A DNA stretch of 39,753 nucleotides from an uncultured Pseudovibrio sp. (GTDB lineage Bacteria > Pseudomonadota > Alphaproteobacteria > Rhizobiales > Stappiaceae), in the NCBI GenBank assembly GCA_947496145.1, contig CANMBS010000046.1, forward strand, positions 1 to 39,753. The letters are read 5' to 3'. The translations under genes and the position numbers were made by a program. The notes beneath the pieces were generated by a model. It had not been told where the DNA came from, ran no database searches, and worked only from the letters and a program-made list of their open reading frames with translations. Of this stretch, positions 32,872-39,753 are shown in pieces; positions within the stretch are counted from its first letter, which is position 1; each line of letters begins with the position of its first letter.

Positions 32872-34581
32872 ATGAGTACATTCTCAAACGCATTTGGTGC
32901 CTTACAGAAAATTGGTAAGTCCCTGATGCTGCCAGTATCGGTTCTGCCTGCTGCTGGTATCCTTCTTGGCGTCGGCGCTGCTGACCTGCCATTCATTCCT
33001 GAGTTCATCAACCATCTGATGGCGCAGGCTGGAGGCTCAATCTTCGGCAACCTGCCAATCATCTTCGCAGTTGCTGTTGCTCTCGGCTTTGCGAAAAACG
33101 ACGGTGTTGCCGGCCTAGCTGCCGTGGTTGGCTACGGTGTTCTTCTGGCAACAATGGGCGTTGTTGCTGAAACCGCTGGCATCGAAACCAAGTCGATTTT
33201 AGGTATTACCTCCATTGACACAGGTGTGTTTGGCGGCATTCTTGTGGGCGCACTTGCTGCGTTCATGTTCAACAAGTTTTTCCGTATCAAGCTACCGGAC
33301 TATCTGGGCTTCTTCGCGGGCAAACGATTTGTGCCGATCGTCACAGCCTTTGCATGTATCGGTCTGGGTGTGGTTCTTGCATTCGTGTGGCCTCCAATTG
33401 GTGGCGCTATCAATGGTTTCTCCCGTTGGGCAGCAGAAGAAAACCCGGAAACAGCGTTCTTCATCTATGGTGTGATTGAACGTGCGCTGATCCCATTCGG
33501 CCTGCACCACATCTGGAACGTCCCGTTCTTCTTTGAAGCTGGTTCCTACATCGACCCGGCAACTGGTCAGGCTGTTACCGGTGAAATTCAGCGCTATCTT
33601 GCAGGTGATCCGACTGCGGGTAACATGGCTGGTGGCTACCTCTTCAAAATGTGGGGCCTGCCTGCTGCTGCACTGGCGATCTGGCACTGCGCAAAGCCTG
33701 AAAACCGCACCATGGTTGGCGGCATCATGATCTCCGCAGCGTTGACTTCCTTCCTGACAGGTATCACCGAGCCAATCGAGTTCGCATTCCTGTTCGTTGC
33801 GCCAGTTCTTTACGTCGCACACGCTATTCTGGCAGGTATTGGCTACTCCCTGATGATCATGCTTGGCATCAAGCACGGCATGACTTTCTCACACGGCTTT
33901 ATCGATTACGTGCTGCTCTACCCACTCTCCACCAACGGCTGGATGCTGATCGTGTTCGGTCTGGGTTATGCTGCTCTGTATTACGCTGTATTCCGCGTGC
34001 TCATCGTTGCTCTGAACCTGAAAACTCCAGGTCGTGAAACTGCAACAGAAGCATCTGCCGCAGTTGCATCAGGTGACGAAAGTGCAATGTCAGCAGCACT
34101 GGTCAAAGCCTTTGGCGGCGCAGACAATATCACCAATCTGGATGCATGTATCACTCGCCTTCGCGTCAGCACGGCTGATGTTTCCAAAATCGATGATGCA
34201 GCTCTGAAAGCTCTCGGTGCCCGTGGTGTCATTCGCGTTGGTAACGGCGCACAGGCAATCTTCGGTACAGCCTCTGAAAACCTGAAGACAGATATGGAGA
34301 TCTACCTGCAAGGCGGTGGTGCCTCTGCAACGCCAACCCCTAAGCAAGGTCTCGATGCTGTTGCGATTTTTAGTCAGCTTGGCGGTAAGGAAAACGTTGT
34401 AGCTGTTGAGGCTGTTGCAAACACCCGCGTGCGCGTTGAACTGCAAGATATTGCTGGTGCGTCCCTGACGGAGCTGTCTCAGGCAGGTGTTCAGGTCATG
34501 AAAGCAGGAGACAAAGCGCTCCACCTCATCGTTGGCGATAAGTATACAACACTCGCCAAAGATCTCTCTGCTCAGCTCTAA
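32872..34581 (+). CDS. ptsG: glucose-type PTS EIICB with an extra degenerate EIIB domain
   Basis: This 569-residue permease matches E. coli PtsG (477 residues) nearly end to end up to residue 480: [51 protein letters not shown] and [16 protein letters not shown] in EIIC, then EIIB (about 405-478) with the phospho-Cys C426 in [11 protein letters not shown]. About 90 extra C-terminal residues form a second EIIB-like domain (about 493-569: [20 protein letters not shown]), where the position of C426 is Ala516. That domain cannot carry phosphate and may be regulatory or structural. The enzyme imports and phosphorylates glucose using phosphate from the fusion protein upstream. The match is to PtsG and not to NagE, whose EIIC differs in these motifs. 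Confidence 0.93.
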   Translation: MSTFSNAFGALQKIGKSLMLPVSVLPAAGILLGVGAADLPFIPEFINHLMAQAGGSIFGNLPIIFAVAVALGFAKNDGVAGLAAVVGYGVLLATMGVVAETAGIETKSILGITSIDTGVFGGILVGALAAFMFNKFFRIKLPDYLGFFAGKRFVPIVTAFACIGLGVVLAFVWPPIGGAINGFSRWAAEENPETAFFIYGVIERALIPFGLHHIWNVPFFFEAGSYIDPATGQAVTGEIQRYLAGDPTAGNMAGGYLFKMWGLPAAALAIWHCAKPENRTMVGGIMISAALTSFLTGITEPIEFAFLFVAPVLYVAHAILAGIGYSLMIMLGIKHGMTFSHGFIDYVLLYPLSTNGWMLIVFGLGYAALYYAVFRVLIVALNLKTPGRETATEASAAVASGDESAMSAALVKAFGGADNITNLDACITRLRVSTADVSKIDDAALKALGARGVIRVGNGAQAIFGTASENLKTDMEIYLQGGGASATPTPKQGLDAVAIFSQLGGKENVVAVEAVANTRVRVELQDIAGASLTELSQAGVQVMKAGDKALHLIVGDKYTTLAKDLSAQL

Positions 34582-34598
34582 CTGACAGAGATACAAGA

Positions 34599-34639
34599 TG
34601 CCTCTGAAGGTTTATTCTCCTCCCGAACCTTCAGAGGCA
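34599..34639 (+). terminator. strong hairpin terminator after ptsG
   Basis: TGCCTCTGAAGGTT (34599-34612) and AACCTTCAGAGGCA (34626-34639) form a perfect 14-bp stem with a 13-base loop between the convergent ptsG and DevA-type genes. No T-run follows, so it may be Rho-assisted and act in both directions. Confidence 0.65.
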
Positions 34640-34715
34640 CAATTGATCCAGCCTATCAAGCCATGCGTGCAAATCATAAGATCTTCTGTAGCATGCCGCT
34701 TTGATGGGACTTTTC

Positions 34716-35426
34716 TCAGGTGTGAGCGCCTTCGAACAAATGGCCTTCATCCATGGTCAATATCCGGTCTGCCATTTGGAGAATCCGGTTATCATGGGTC
34801 ACCATGACGGTCGTTGTGCCACGTTCGCGGCCCATCTCCTTCAGTAGCTCAACCACGCGCAGGCCTGTGTCCTTATCAAGTGCAGCTGTTGGCTCATCAG
34901 CAAAAACAATATCCGGGGTTGAGACAAGCGCACGGGCGATAGCAACGCGCTGTTTTTGTCCGCCTGAAAGTTTTGCAGGCAGATAGTCCAGCCTGTCTTC
35001 CAAACCGAGTATCGACAGAATGTGCCTGGCCGCTTTTTCCTGCTGTTTCACGTCTCCGCGATGCGAGCTACCATTTTCATGCACTTGTAAGCCCATCAGA
35101 ACATTTTGCGTCGCAGTCAGGCTTTCGTGTAAATTATGCGCCTGAAAGATGAAACCTAAACGACGGCGCAGGCTGATCTTCAACGCCTCATCCGATCCAT
35201 GCAACTCATGGTTCAGCAGAGATAAATTACCTCTCTGCACTTCTCGCAGGCATCCCATGAGCGTGAGCAGCGTAGTTTTACCGGACCCTGACGGACCCAT
35301 GAGAATAGTCAGAGAGCCGCGTTCAATCTCGAAGTTCAGGTCGTAAAGTGCTTGCTTGCGCGTTTCACCTTCACCAAACCAATGGTTAAGTCCGTTCGCA
35401 GCAATAGGAGCGAAAGATTTAGTCAT
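34716..35426 (-). CDS. ABC exporter ATPase (DevA type)
   Basis: This 236-residue ATPase of the MacB/DevA/LolD class has Walker A MGPSGSGKTTLLTLMG, the Q loop FIFQAHNLHESLTATQNVLM, signature LSGGQKQRVAIARALV, Walker B PDIVFADEPTAALD and the H loop VMVTHDNRI. The order fusion protein-permease-ATPase matches DevBCA, a tripartite exporter family known from cyanobacterial glycolipid export and also found in proteobacteria. The start is the ATG at 35424-35426, with AGGA eight bases upstream and ten bases after the permease stop; a longer frame to 35462 would overlap the permease. It needs an outer-membrane TolC partner, not found here. Confidence 0.92.
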   Translation of the reverse strand: MTKSFAPIAANGLNHWFGEGETRKQALYDLNFEIERGSLTILMGPSGSGKTTLLTLMGCLREVQRGNLSLLNHELHGSDEALKISLRRRLGFIFQAHNLHESLTATQNVLMGLQVHENGSSHRGDVKQQEKAARHILSILGLEDRLDYLPAKLSGGQKQRVAIARALVSTPDIVFADEPTAALDKDTGLRVVELLKEMGRERGTTTVMVTHDNRILQMADRILTMDEGHLFEGAHT

Positions 35427-35436
35427 GACAGCGGTC

Positions 35437-36612
35437 CTAGAATAAATCTGCCGGATCGGCATGAGCCAGCCTGCGGGTTGCTACAGCACCGGATATGGCA
35501 CAGGCTATGAGGGTGCCGAAGAAAACCATAGCGGCGCGAGACAAGGTCAGCCCAACCGGCAATCCTGACTTCATACCGATCAGTGCATAGATCCCCGAGG
35601 CAGCAAACATGCCGGGAAAGAACCCGAAAATAGCAAGGATCATGGCTTCTTCAAAAATCAGGCTCAGGAAGAATGCGCTGTTAAAGCCCATTGCCTTGAA
35701 TGTGGCATATTCTTTTAAATGATCAGCGACATCTGTGCTCAGCACCTGATAGACGATCACAATCCCGACCATGATGCCCACGAGCGTTCCAAACCCGAAG
35801 ATAATGCCCACCGGACGCTCTGATGTTTGATAGGACTGCTCATCCGCACCCGCCTGAGAAAAGCTGCGCACCTTAAGTGTATCATTGGGTAGGATTTGCT
35901 GAAGCACGTTGACCGTTGCTTCAATGGATGCTCCCTCTTGTACCTTCAGTAAGATATGGTCAGGAGCGCTGGAAGACCTGCTGGGAGAGAGACGAAAGAC
36001 GCTCTGGTCGGACATAATGAGGTTGCCATCGGCACTGAAGCCTGCCCCCATCTCAAGTGTGCCAACCAGACGGACTTCCTGATTGTTCATTTCAAAGATC
36101 GCAGGGGTTTCCGGTGACAGAGTATTGAAGAACTCCTCGTTTCCACCACGTGTTTTTCTATCAATTAGCGCACTGTCTGCAACAGACAGGTGTAATAACT
36201 GGGGACGCAGCGCTGGTGCGATAAACTCTATAGCCTCCATCGGCAACCCCACCAGCTGCAGATTGGCGATGCGGTTTTCAGCGATACGCCAGTCAACCTT
36301 GCTGATATAGACCGGAGTGCCTGACTGAACTTGCGGCAGCGACAAAGCTTGCAGCATGTGAACCCGGGCCACATTGCCCCCCTCTGACAATGAATTGGAG
36401 TCGGAGGCAGAAATCAAAATATCAGCATCAAACAAACCATAGGGCTGAAGAGTTGAGCCTGTGAGTGCCCCCATCATGCCAAGCTGGACAAACACCAGCA
36501 CATTGGCGAATGCAACTCCTGCAAGCGCTGTGGCGAAACGGCCTTTATGATGCGTAAGCTGCAACCAGCCAATCGGCAGACGACCAAGCAACCGTGCGAG
36601 CAGGCGTGTCAT
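35437..36612 (-). CDS. ABC exporter permease (DevC type, FtsX-like)
   Basis: This 391-residue membrane protein has one N-terminal segment (RFATALAGVAFANVLVFVQL), a large periplasmic domain (about 55-265) and three C-terminal segments (near 270-295, 320-345, 360-380). VYQVLSTDVADHLKEYATFK and AMGFNSAFF are the DevC/FtsX hallmark before segment 3. It overlaps the fusion-protein gene by four bases (ATGA). The cargo is unknown; DevBCA homologues move lipids or small molecules. Confidence 0.92.
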   Translation of the reverse strand: MTRLLARLLGRLPIGWLQLTHHKGRFATALAGVAFANVLVFVQLGMMGALTGSTLQPYGLFDADILISASDSNSLSEGGNVARVHMLQALSLPQVQSGTPVYISKVDWRIAENRIANLQLVGLPMEAIEFIAPALRPQLLHLSVADSALIDRKTRGGNEEFFNTLSPETPAIFEMNNQEVRLVGTLEMGAGFSADGNLIMSDQSVFRLSPSRSSSAPDHILLKVQEGASIEATVNVLQQILPNDTLKVRSFSQAGADEQSYQTSERPVGIIFGFGTLVGIMVGIVIVYQVLSTDVADHLKEYATFKAMGFNSAFFLSLIFEEAMILAIFGFFPGMFAASGIYALIGMKSGLPVGLTLSRAAMVFFGTLIACAISGAVATRRLAHADPADLF

Positions 36613-37856
36613 GGTTTCGCCTCCGCGACAGCTTTCTGACTGCCAGCGCGTTTCAGATAGCCAAGCACTTCTAGATTAGTGAAGGAAGCTGCAATTTCTG
36701 AAGAATTTTCATCCAGTTGAACAATGGCCTTCACTACCCTTGCATCGGTATTGGCTGCCGGGTCATCACTCATCACATTTTGACGTCCAACCAGAACACC
36801 AACCTCACTCAGAACACCATTTAATGGCTTGCTGAGAGCCTCTGCTTTGAGCAACACATTGTCCCCAATCTGCAAGCGGCCAACCTGATTTTGATAGACT
36901 TCCAGCTCTGCTGTCATCCGTTGTGTATTGCCAAATTCAATAATGCCAGTTGTTGCGGACGGACGTTCGCCGGGCTGGACCAGAACATCCAGAATGACGC
37001 CATCAAACGGAGCGCGAACAACAGATTTTTCCAGATTCACCTGTGCTGTTACTAATGCAATCTGGGCTGACTGAAGTTTGCGTTTGGCCAGTGCAACATC
37101 AGCCTGTGCCATATCATCGATATTATTGTAGCGTTTCAGCGTTGCACGCTTATGAACCACATCCTGTTCTGCCGTGTCTGCGGTTGCTTTTGCCCGGTCC
37201 AGCTCTGCTTGTGTCACCACCTTACGCTCGAATAAAGATCGCGTGCGTTTCAGGTCAGCGCGTGCCAGATCAGCATTGGTTATAGAGCGCTGTAACTGAG
37301 CTTCATTTTCAACACGGCTAGCCTCAATTGAACGTTGCACCTGCGCCAGAGAGGCTTCAGAGACCGCGACCTCAGCCTCAGCTGCCTGCACTGACGTTTC
37401 CAGAGACGCGCGGTTATCCAGTGTAGCTAAAACACTGCCTTTGCTTGCCCACTGGCCGATGGATGCATGCAACTCTGATATGCGGGCATCTCCAGCACCA
37501 AAGGGCAAAGCAATGGTTGAAACTCCCCCTTCGGGAACGAGCTTGCCGAGTGCAACAATAGCCCCGTTTTCAAGCGCTGTGATATCAGACTCTGTAACAA
37601 CCTTGGTCAGAGGCACTGCGATTTTCTCGGAGCTTCCACCGCCAGGTTCAAGGCCAGTTAACTCAAAAAATGCCCGCAGACCTGCGCCTTGAAAATACAT
37701 GCCCATTACCGCGCCGGTGAACATAACGGAAAAGAACAAAGGTATTATCAGAGCAATTCGGATAAGCACTCGTTTCCTGACTGGAGCATCAGCAGATTTT
37801 GATATTCCGGTGTCTTCAAGCGGTAAGCGTTCGTTTGGCGGCGTCTTTACAGACAT
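36609..37856 (-). CDS. periplasmic adaptor / membrane fusion protein (DevB, HlyD-like)
   Basis: This 415-residue inner-membrane-anchored adaptor has one segment near residues 33-55 (IRIALIIPLFFSVMFTGAVM). A long coiled-coil hairpin rich in Ala, Glu and Arg (about 150-270, SVQAAEAEVAVSEASLAQVQ and onward) follows, then a lipoyl/barrel part with VRAPFDGVILDVLVQPGE, the standard HlyD motif. It bridges DevC/DevA to an outer-membrane channel. The start was set at the ATG 37854-37856 with AAGGGG upstream; the frame extends to a TTG at 37898 that lies in the palindromic control site. Confidence 0.9.
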   Translation of the reverse strand: MSVKTPPNERLPLEDTGISKSADAPVRKRVLIRIALIIPLFFSVMFTGAVMGMYFQGAGLRAFFELTGLEPGGGSSEKIAVPLTKVVTESDITALENGAIVALGKLVPEGGVSTIALPFGAGDARISELHASIGQWASKGSVLATLDNRASLETSVQAAEAEVAVSEASLAQVQRSIEASRVENEAQLQRSITNADLARADLKRTRSLFERKVVTQAELDRAKATADTAEQDVVHKRATLKRYNNIDDMAQADVALAKRKLQSAQIALVTAQVNLEKSVVRAPFDGVILDVLVQPGERPSATTGIIEFGNTQRMTAELEVYQNQVGRLQIGDNVLLKAEALSKPLNGVLSEVGVLVGRQNVMSDDPAANTDARVVKAIVQLDENSSEIAASFTNLEVLGYLKRAGSQKAVAEAKP

Positions 37857-37885
37857 CGTTTCAACCCCTTGCAGCAGTTTTGTAT

Positions 37886-37899
37886 TTTGAATATTCAAA
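37886..37899. promoter_or_regulatory. AT-rich operator-like palindrome upstream of the exporter operon
   Basis: TTTGAATATTCAAA is a perfect 14-bp palindrome starting 30 bases before the DevB-type ATG. GAATATT recurs eight bases further on the minus strand (AGAATATTTGAATATTC). This has the form of a repressor site for the exporter; no regulator gene is adjacent. Confidence 0.5.
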
Positions 37900-38003
37900 T
37901 ATTCTAATACAGCAAAAAATCAATCAAGAAATTGTACGCATATGTAACGGCAAACGTAACTGACATGAAAAACACAGAAGGGCTATAGCGATTAAGCAGA
38001 CGT

Positions 38004-38144
38004 ATGCGTTGGTGGAGGATCCTTGATGCAGTACCGCTGTCACTTAAAGTCGCAGACATACTTACGCTTGGCAAACTGTATGGTGATCTGCCCCTCACTG
38101 ATAACAAAACCTTAGTAGTTCACTTACTTTGTTTTGCATTTTGA
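38004..38144 (+). CDS. possible small hypothetical protein (46 residues)
   Basis: An ATG at 38004 opens 46 codons (starting MRWWRILDAVPLSLKVADIL, ending HLLCFAF) and closes at TGA 38142-38144. The residue mix is protein-like and moderately hydrophobic. There is no good ribosome-binding site and I know no family. It could be the decayed end of a larger gene. Confidence 0.25.
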   Translation: MRWWRILDAVPLSLKVADILTLGKLYGDLPLTDNKTLVVHLLCFAF

Positions 38145-38214
38145 ACGCTGGGTATGATTATGTTGAGCAAAAGCACAGGAAGCGAAGGTTAGAAAGAACC
38201 TTCATTACGAAACC

Positions 38215-39030
38215 ATGCCAAAGGCACAGGCACTTCGATATGTGGAGGATACCGTGGCGCGGGATCTTACTGAGGCTTCAGCAGTTATTTTAGGCGGTAC
38301 CTTAGGAATTGGATTTGCAAGTGCAAAGAAGCTTCTTAAATCAGGGCTGCACAAGCTTACAATCTGTGCTCTGGATCCAACAAGTGGGCGCAATTGCTTA
38401 ACTAAGCTTGCCTCTGAGTTTCCCGGCGCGTATCTGCATTTTGTACAATGCGATCCATCCGACCCTCAACGCGCTGAATCTGCAATTACACATGCTCAAC
38501 TTGCCATGGGCCGTATAGATATGCTTGTGAATTGCGGCAGTACAGAACTTATTTCAGAACCGTTGCATGAGTTGCAAGCAGATGCCCTTTTACCGTCAAT
38601 CAGCTCACTTATGGGGTGTCTCCTGCATCCTGTCCACGTCGTCTACCCTGTGATGATGAAGCAGAAATCTGGTTCAATCGTTTGCTTGTCTACGGATGCT
38701 GCGCTGATCCCGGCACAAAACAATCCCTTGCTCGCAACTGCAATGGCTGGTGTGAACATGTTCTGTCGTGCCATGGCAGCACAAGCTCAATTGCACAACA
38801 TTAGGGTGAATTGTGTCAGTGTTGGTGCTGTCAGTGGTACCACTATTTATGATAGTCTCATAAAAGATCCTTCAACCATGCACCTTCTTCATCAAACAAG
38901 TGAGACTGAGAGTGTTGGGGCGGTGAAAGCCGAAGATGTGGCTGAAGTGGTCGCGTTTCTTGCCGGGCCGGATTCCGCTAAGATCACGGGAGAGATCATT
39001 GGCGTCAAAGGGGAAGAAACTTCATTTTGA
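38215..39030 (+). CDS. short-chain dehydrogenase/reductase-like protein lacking catalytic Tyr and Lys
   Basis: This 271-residue protein has the Rossmann fold of classical SDRs. The cofactor loop reads ILGGTLGIGFASAKKLLKSG (GGxxGIG form), then DPSD, LVNCG in place of NNAG, and the late NIRVNCVSVGAVSGT and AEVVAFLAGPDSAKITGEII motifs. The active-site strand reads IVCLSTDAALIPAQNN and then PLLATAMAGVNMFCRAMAAQ. Aligned to the usual YSATKAGVNMF, the catalytic Tyr is L173 and the Lys is M177. With both lost it is unlikely to be a normal oxidoreductase and may bind a nucleotide or ligand for another purpose. It lies 20 bases before the GNAT gene and may be co-transcribed. The ATG at 38215 has no strong ribosome-binding site. 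Confidence 0.85.
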   Translation: MPKAQALRYVEDTVARDLTEASAVILGGTLGIGFASAKKLLKSGLHKLTICALDPTSGRNCLTKLASEFPGAYLHFVQCDPSDPQRAESAITHAQLAMGRIDMLVNCGSTELISEPLHELQADALLPSISSLMGCLLHPVHVVYPVMMKQKSGSIVCLSTDAALIPAQNNPLLATAMAGVNMFCRAMAAQAQLHNIRVNCVSVGAVSGTTIYDSLIKDPSTMHLLHQTSETESVGAVKAEDVAEVVAFLAGPDSAKITGEIIGVKGEETSF

Positions 39031-39050
39031 ACCTTTGCAGGTGGCGTGCC

Positions 39051-39521
39051 ATGGATAGCATAGAGCATACCTATACACTTTCTGATTTACGCGAAGTTCC
39101 AGAGTTCACCACCACCATCGCCCAGAGGATTTGGCAGGCGTGGTGGCAAAATAAAGGAACACTACAAAGCGAAGTTGAAACTCATATACGTTCCTTATTG
39201 GGCCCGGAGATCATACCATCTGCATTGGTTGCACACGATGGTGAAAAATATCTGGGCAGCGCACTCCTGATTGAGAGTGATTTCGCAGCCCGCCCTCACC
39301 TCACGCCATGGCTTGCCGCAGTCTGGACAGAAGAAGCGCATCGCAAACAGGGAATTGCTTCAACCCTCGTCTGGGAGCTCAGCCAGTTCGCCTTCAAAAA
39401 TGGATTCTCGCGGATCTATTTATGCGCATCCGATGATAACACCTCTTTCTATGAGAGGCTTGGCTGGCGGGTACTGGAGTATCATGTCAAACGCTTAAAC
39501 GTTCTGGCACTGGACTGCTAA
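39051..39521 (+). CDS. GNAT-family N-acetyltransferase
   Basis: This 156-residue protein has the GNAT core. YLGSALLIESDFAARPHLTP leads to the strand LAAVWTEEAHRKQGIASTLV, whose RKQGIA is the acetyl-CoA pyrophosphate loop (Q/RxxGxG/A). C-terminal motif B is IYLCASDDNTSFYERLGWRV. The substrate is not evident. The start is the ATG at 39051, six bases after AGGTGG; the longer frame from a TTG at 39027 overlaps the SDR stop. Its stop overlaps by four bases the stop of the convergent AraC fragment. Confidence 0.88.
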   Translation: MDSIEHTYTLSDLREVPEFTTTIAQRIWQAWWQNKGTLQSEVETHIRSLLGPEIIPSALVAHDGEKYLGSALLIESDFAARPHLTPWLAAVWTEEAHRKQGIASTLVWELSQFAFKNGFSRIYLCASDDNTSFYERLGWRVLEYHVKRLNVLALDC

Positions 39522-39688
39522 ACAGCCATCAACTGGCTTGGTGTAACCCCTAAGCGCTTCTTAAAGGTCGAACTCATATGCGCGTGGGAGGAAAAGCCAC
39601 AGGCAAAAGCAATACTGCTCAGGTTTTCTGCTCTTCCTTTCAGCAGCTTACGTGCACGTGCAACACGCCGCTCAACGGTGTTGTCACA
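39518..39688 (-). pseudogene. AraC-family regulator, C-terminal helix-turn-helix fragment
   Basis: Reading the minus strand to the TAG at 39518-39520 gives VERRVARARKLLKGRAENLS, then SIAFACGFSSHAHMSSTFKK and RLGVTPSQLMAV. This is the second helix-turn-helix of an AraC/XylS activator with the usual GFSSxxHxSxxFKKxxGxTPSQ ending. Upstream the frame breaks at a TAA (39689-39691), after only about 56 codons; the family has about 100 in the DNA-binding domain alone. The break falls at TGTCACATTAACCTGAATTT, which looks like the end of a mobile element. The gene is a truncated remnant, or the window end is a junction. Confidence 0.75.
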
Positions 39689-39753
39689 TTAACCTGAATT
39701 TGATCGCAAAAGCCTCCCTCTAGGCACAACTCAGGGGTTGATCATTGCCGCTT

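Larger units (their letters stand above)
37857..38214. other. divergent intergenic region between the DevB-type and SDR genes
   Basis: This 358-bp region holds the promoter side of the exporter operon with the TTTGAATATTCAAA palindrome, two GTAAC motifs twelve bases apart (37944 and 37956), and one possible 46-codon gene at 38004-38144. Nothing else is recognisable. Confidence 0.4.

Noticed and set aside
32872-34581. Naming the PTS permease NagE (GlcNAc)
   Set aside because: The EIIA-HPr-EI fusion suggested GlcNAc at first, but the EIIC and EIIB motifs match PtsG much more closely and no nagA/nagB is near.
37904-38107. 67-codon minus-strand frame upstream of the exporter operon
   Set aside because: Covers the promoter region, lacks a ribosome-binding site and has no recognisable motif.

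Overview
The window looks like the chromosome of a marine-type alphaproteobacterium of the Hyphomicrobiales (Pseudovibrio/Roseibium-like). The grounds are a RIME-type palindromic repeat at 5346-5446, two TRAP and two sugar ABC importers, FCD-type GntR regulators, and a base composition near 50% GC. The genus is inference. No tRNA, rRNA, CRISPR array or replication origin was seen. Both ends run into broken genes (a sugar permease on the left, an AraC regulator on the right), so the window may be a contig bounded by mobile-element repeats.

Layout. (1) 59-4614, minus strand: a GntR/FCD regulator, a MetC-like PLP lyase, a sugar-type ABC binding protein, a permease and a truncated second permease, with a perfect operator palindrome upstream of the regulator. 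(2) 5506-10254: a small cluster that looks biosynthetic. An ATP-grasp ligase and an MFS transporter (one-nucleotide spacing) diverge from a HemN-like radical SAM enzyme across an 836-bp, very AT-rich spacer that holds a C-rich island. This is the best candidate here for an undescribed system. (3) 10568-16854: a divergent catabolic locus. A GntR regulator, a RidA-like protein and a creatininase-family amidohydrolase face a TRAP transporter and an enolase-superfamily enzyme with a rare His metal ligand. (4) 16970-22736: a class II HMG-CoA reductase with its own TRAP transporter, divergent from a MocR/GabR-type regulator; probably mevalonate uptake and catabolism. An IS3-family transposase remnant follows. 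(5) 23056-34581: a glucose-uptake island. A GltR/GtrS-like two-component system diverges from gtsABCD (glucose ABC importer). It is followed by a complete glucose PTS in two genes: an EIIA-HPr-EI fusion and a PtsG-like EIICB with an extra, cysteine-less EIIB domain. (6) 34716-37856: a DevBCA-type ABC exporter operon. (7) 38215-39521: an SDR homologue lacking the catalytic Tyr and Lys, a GNAT acetyltransferase, and an AraC fragment.

The window is mainly a set of nutrient-uptake modules, each with a local regulator in four of the loci. All four binding-protein genes are followed by an intercistronic inverted repeat, which would suit higher expression of binding protein than of the downstream genes. 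Glucose has two independent entry routes side by side, PTS and ABC. The radical SAM/ATP-grasp/MFS cluster has no local regulator and sits in AT-rich sequence that looks acquired.
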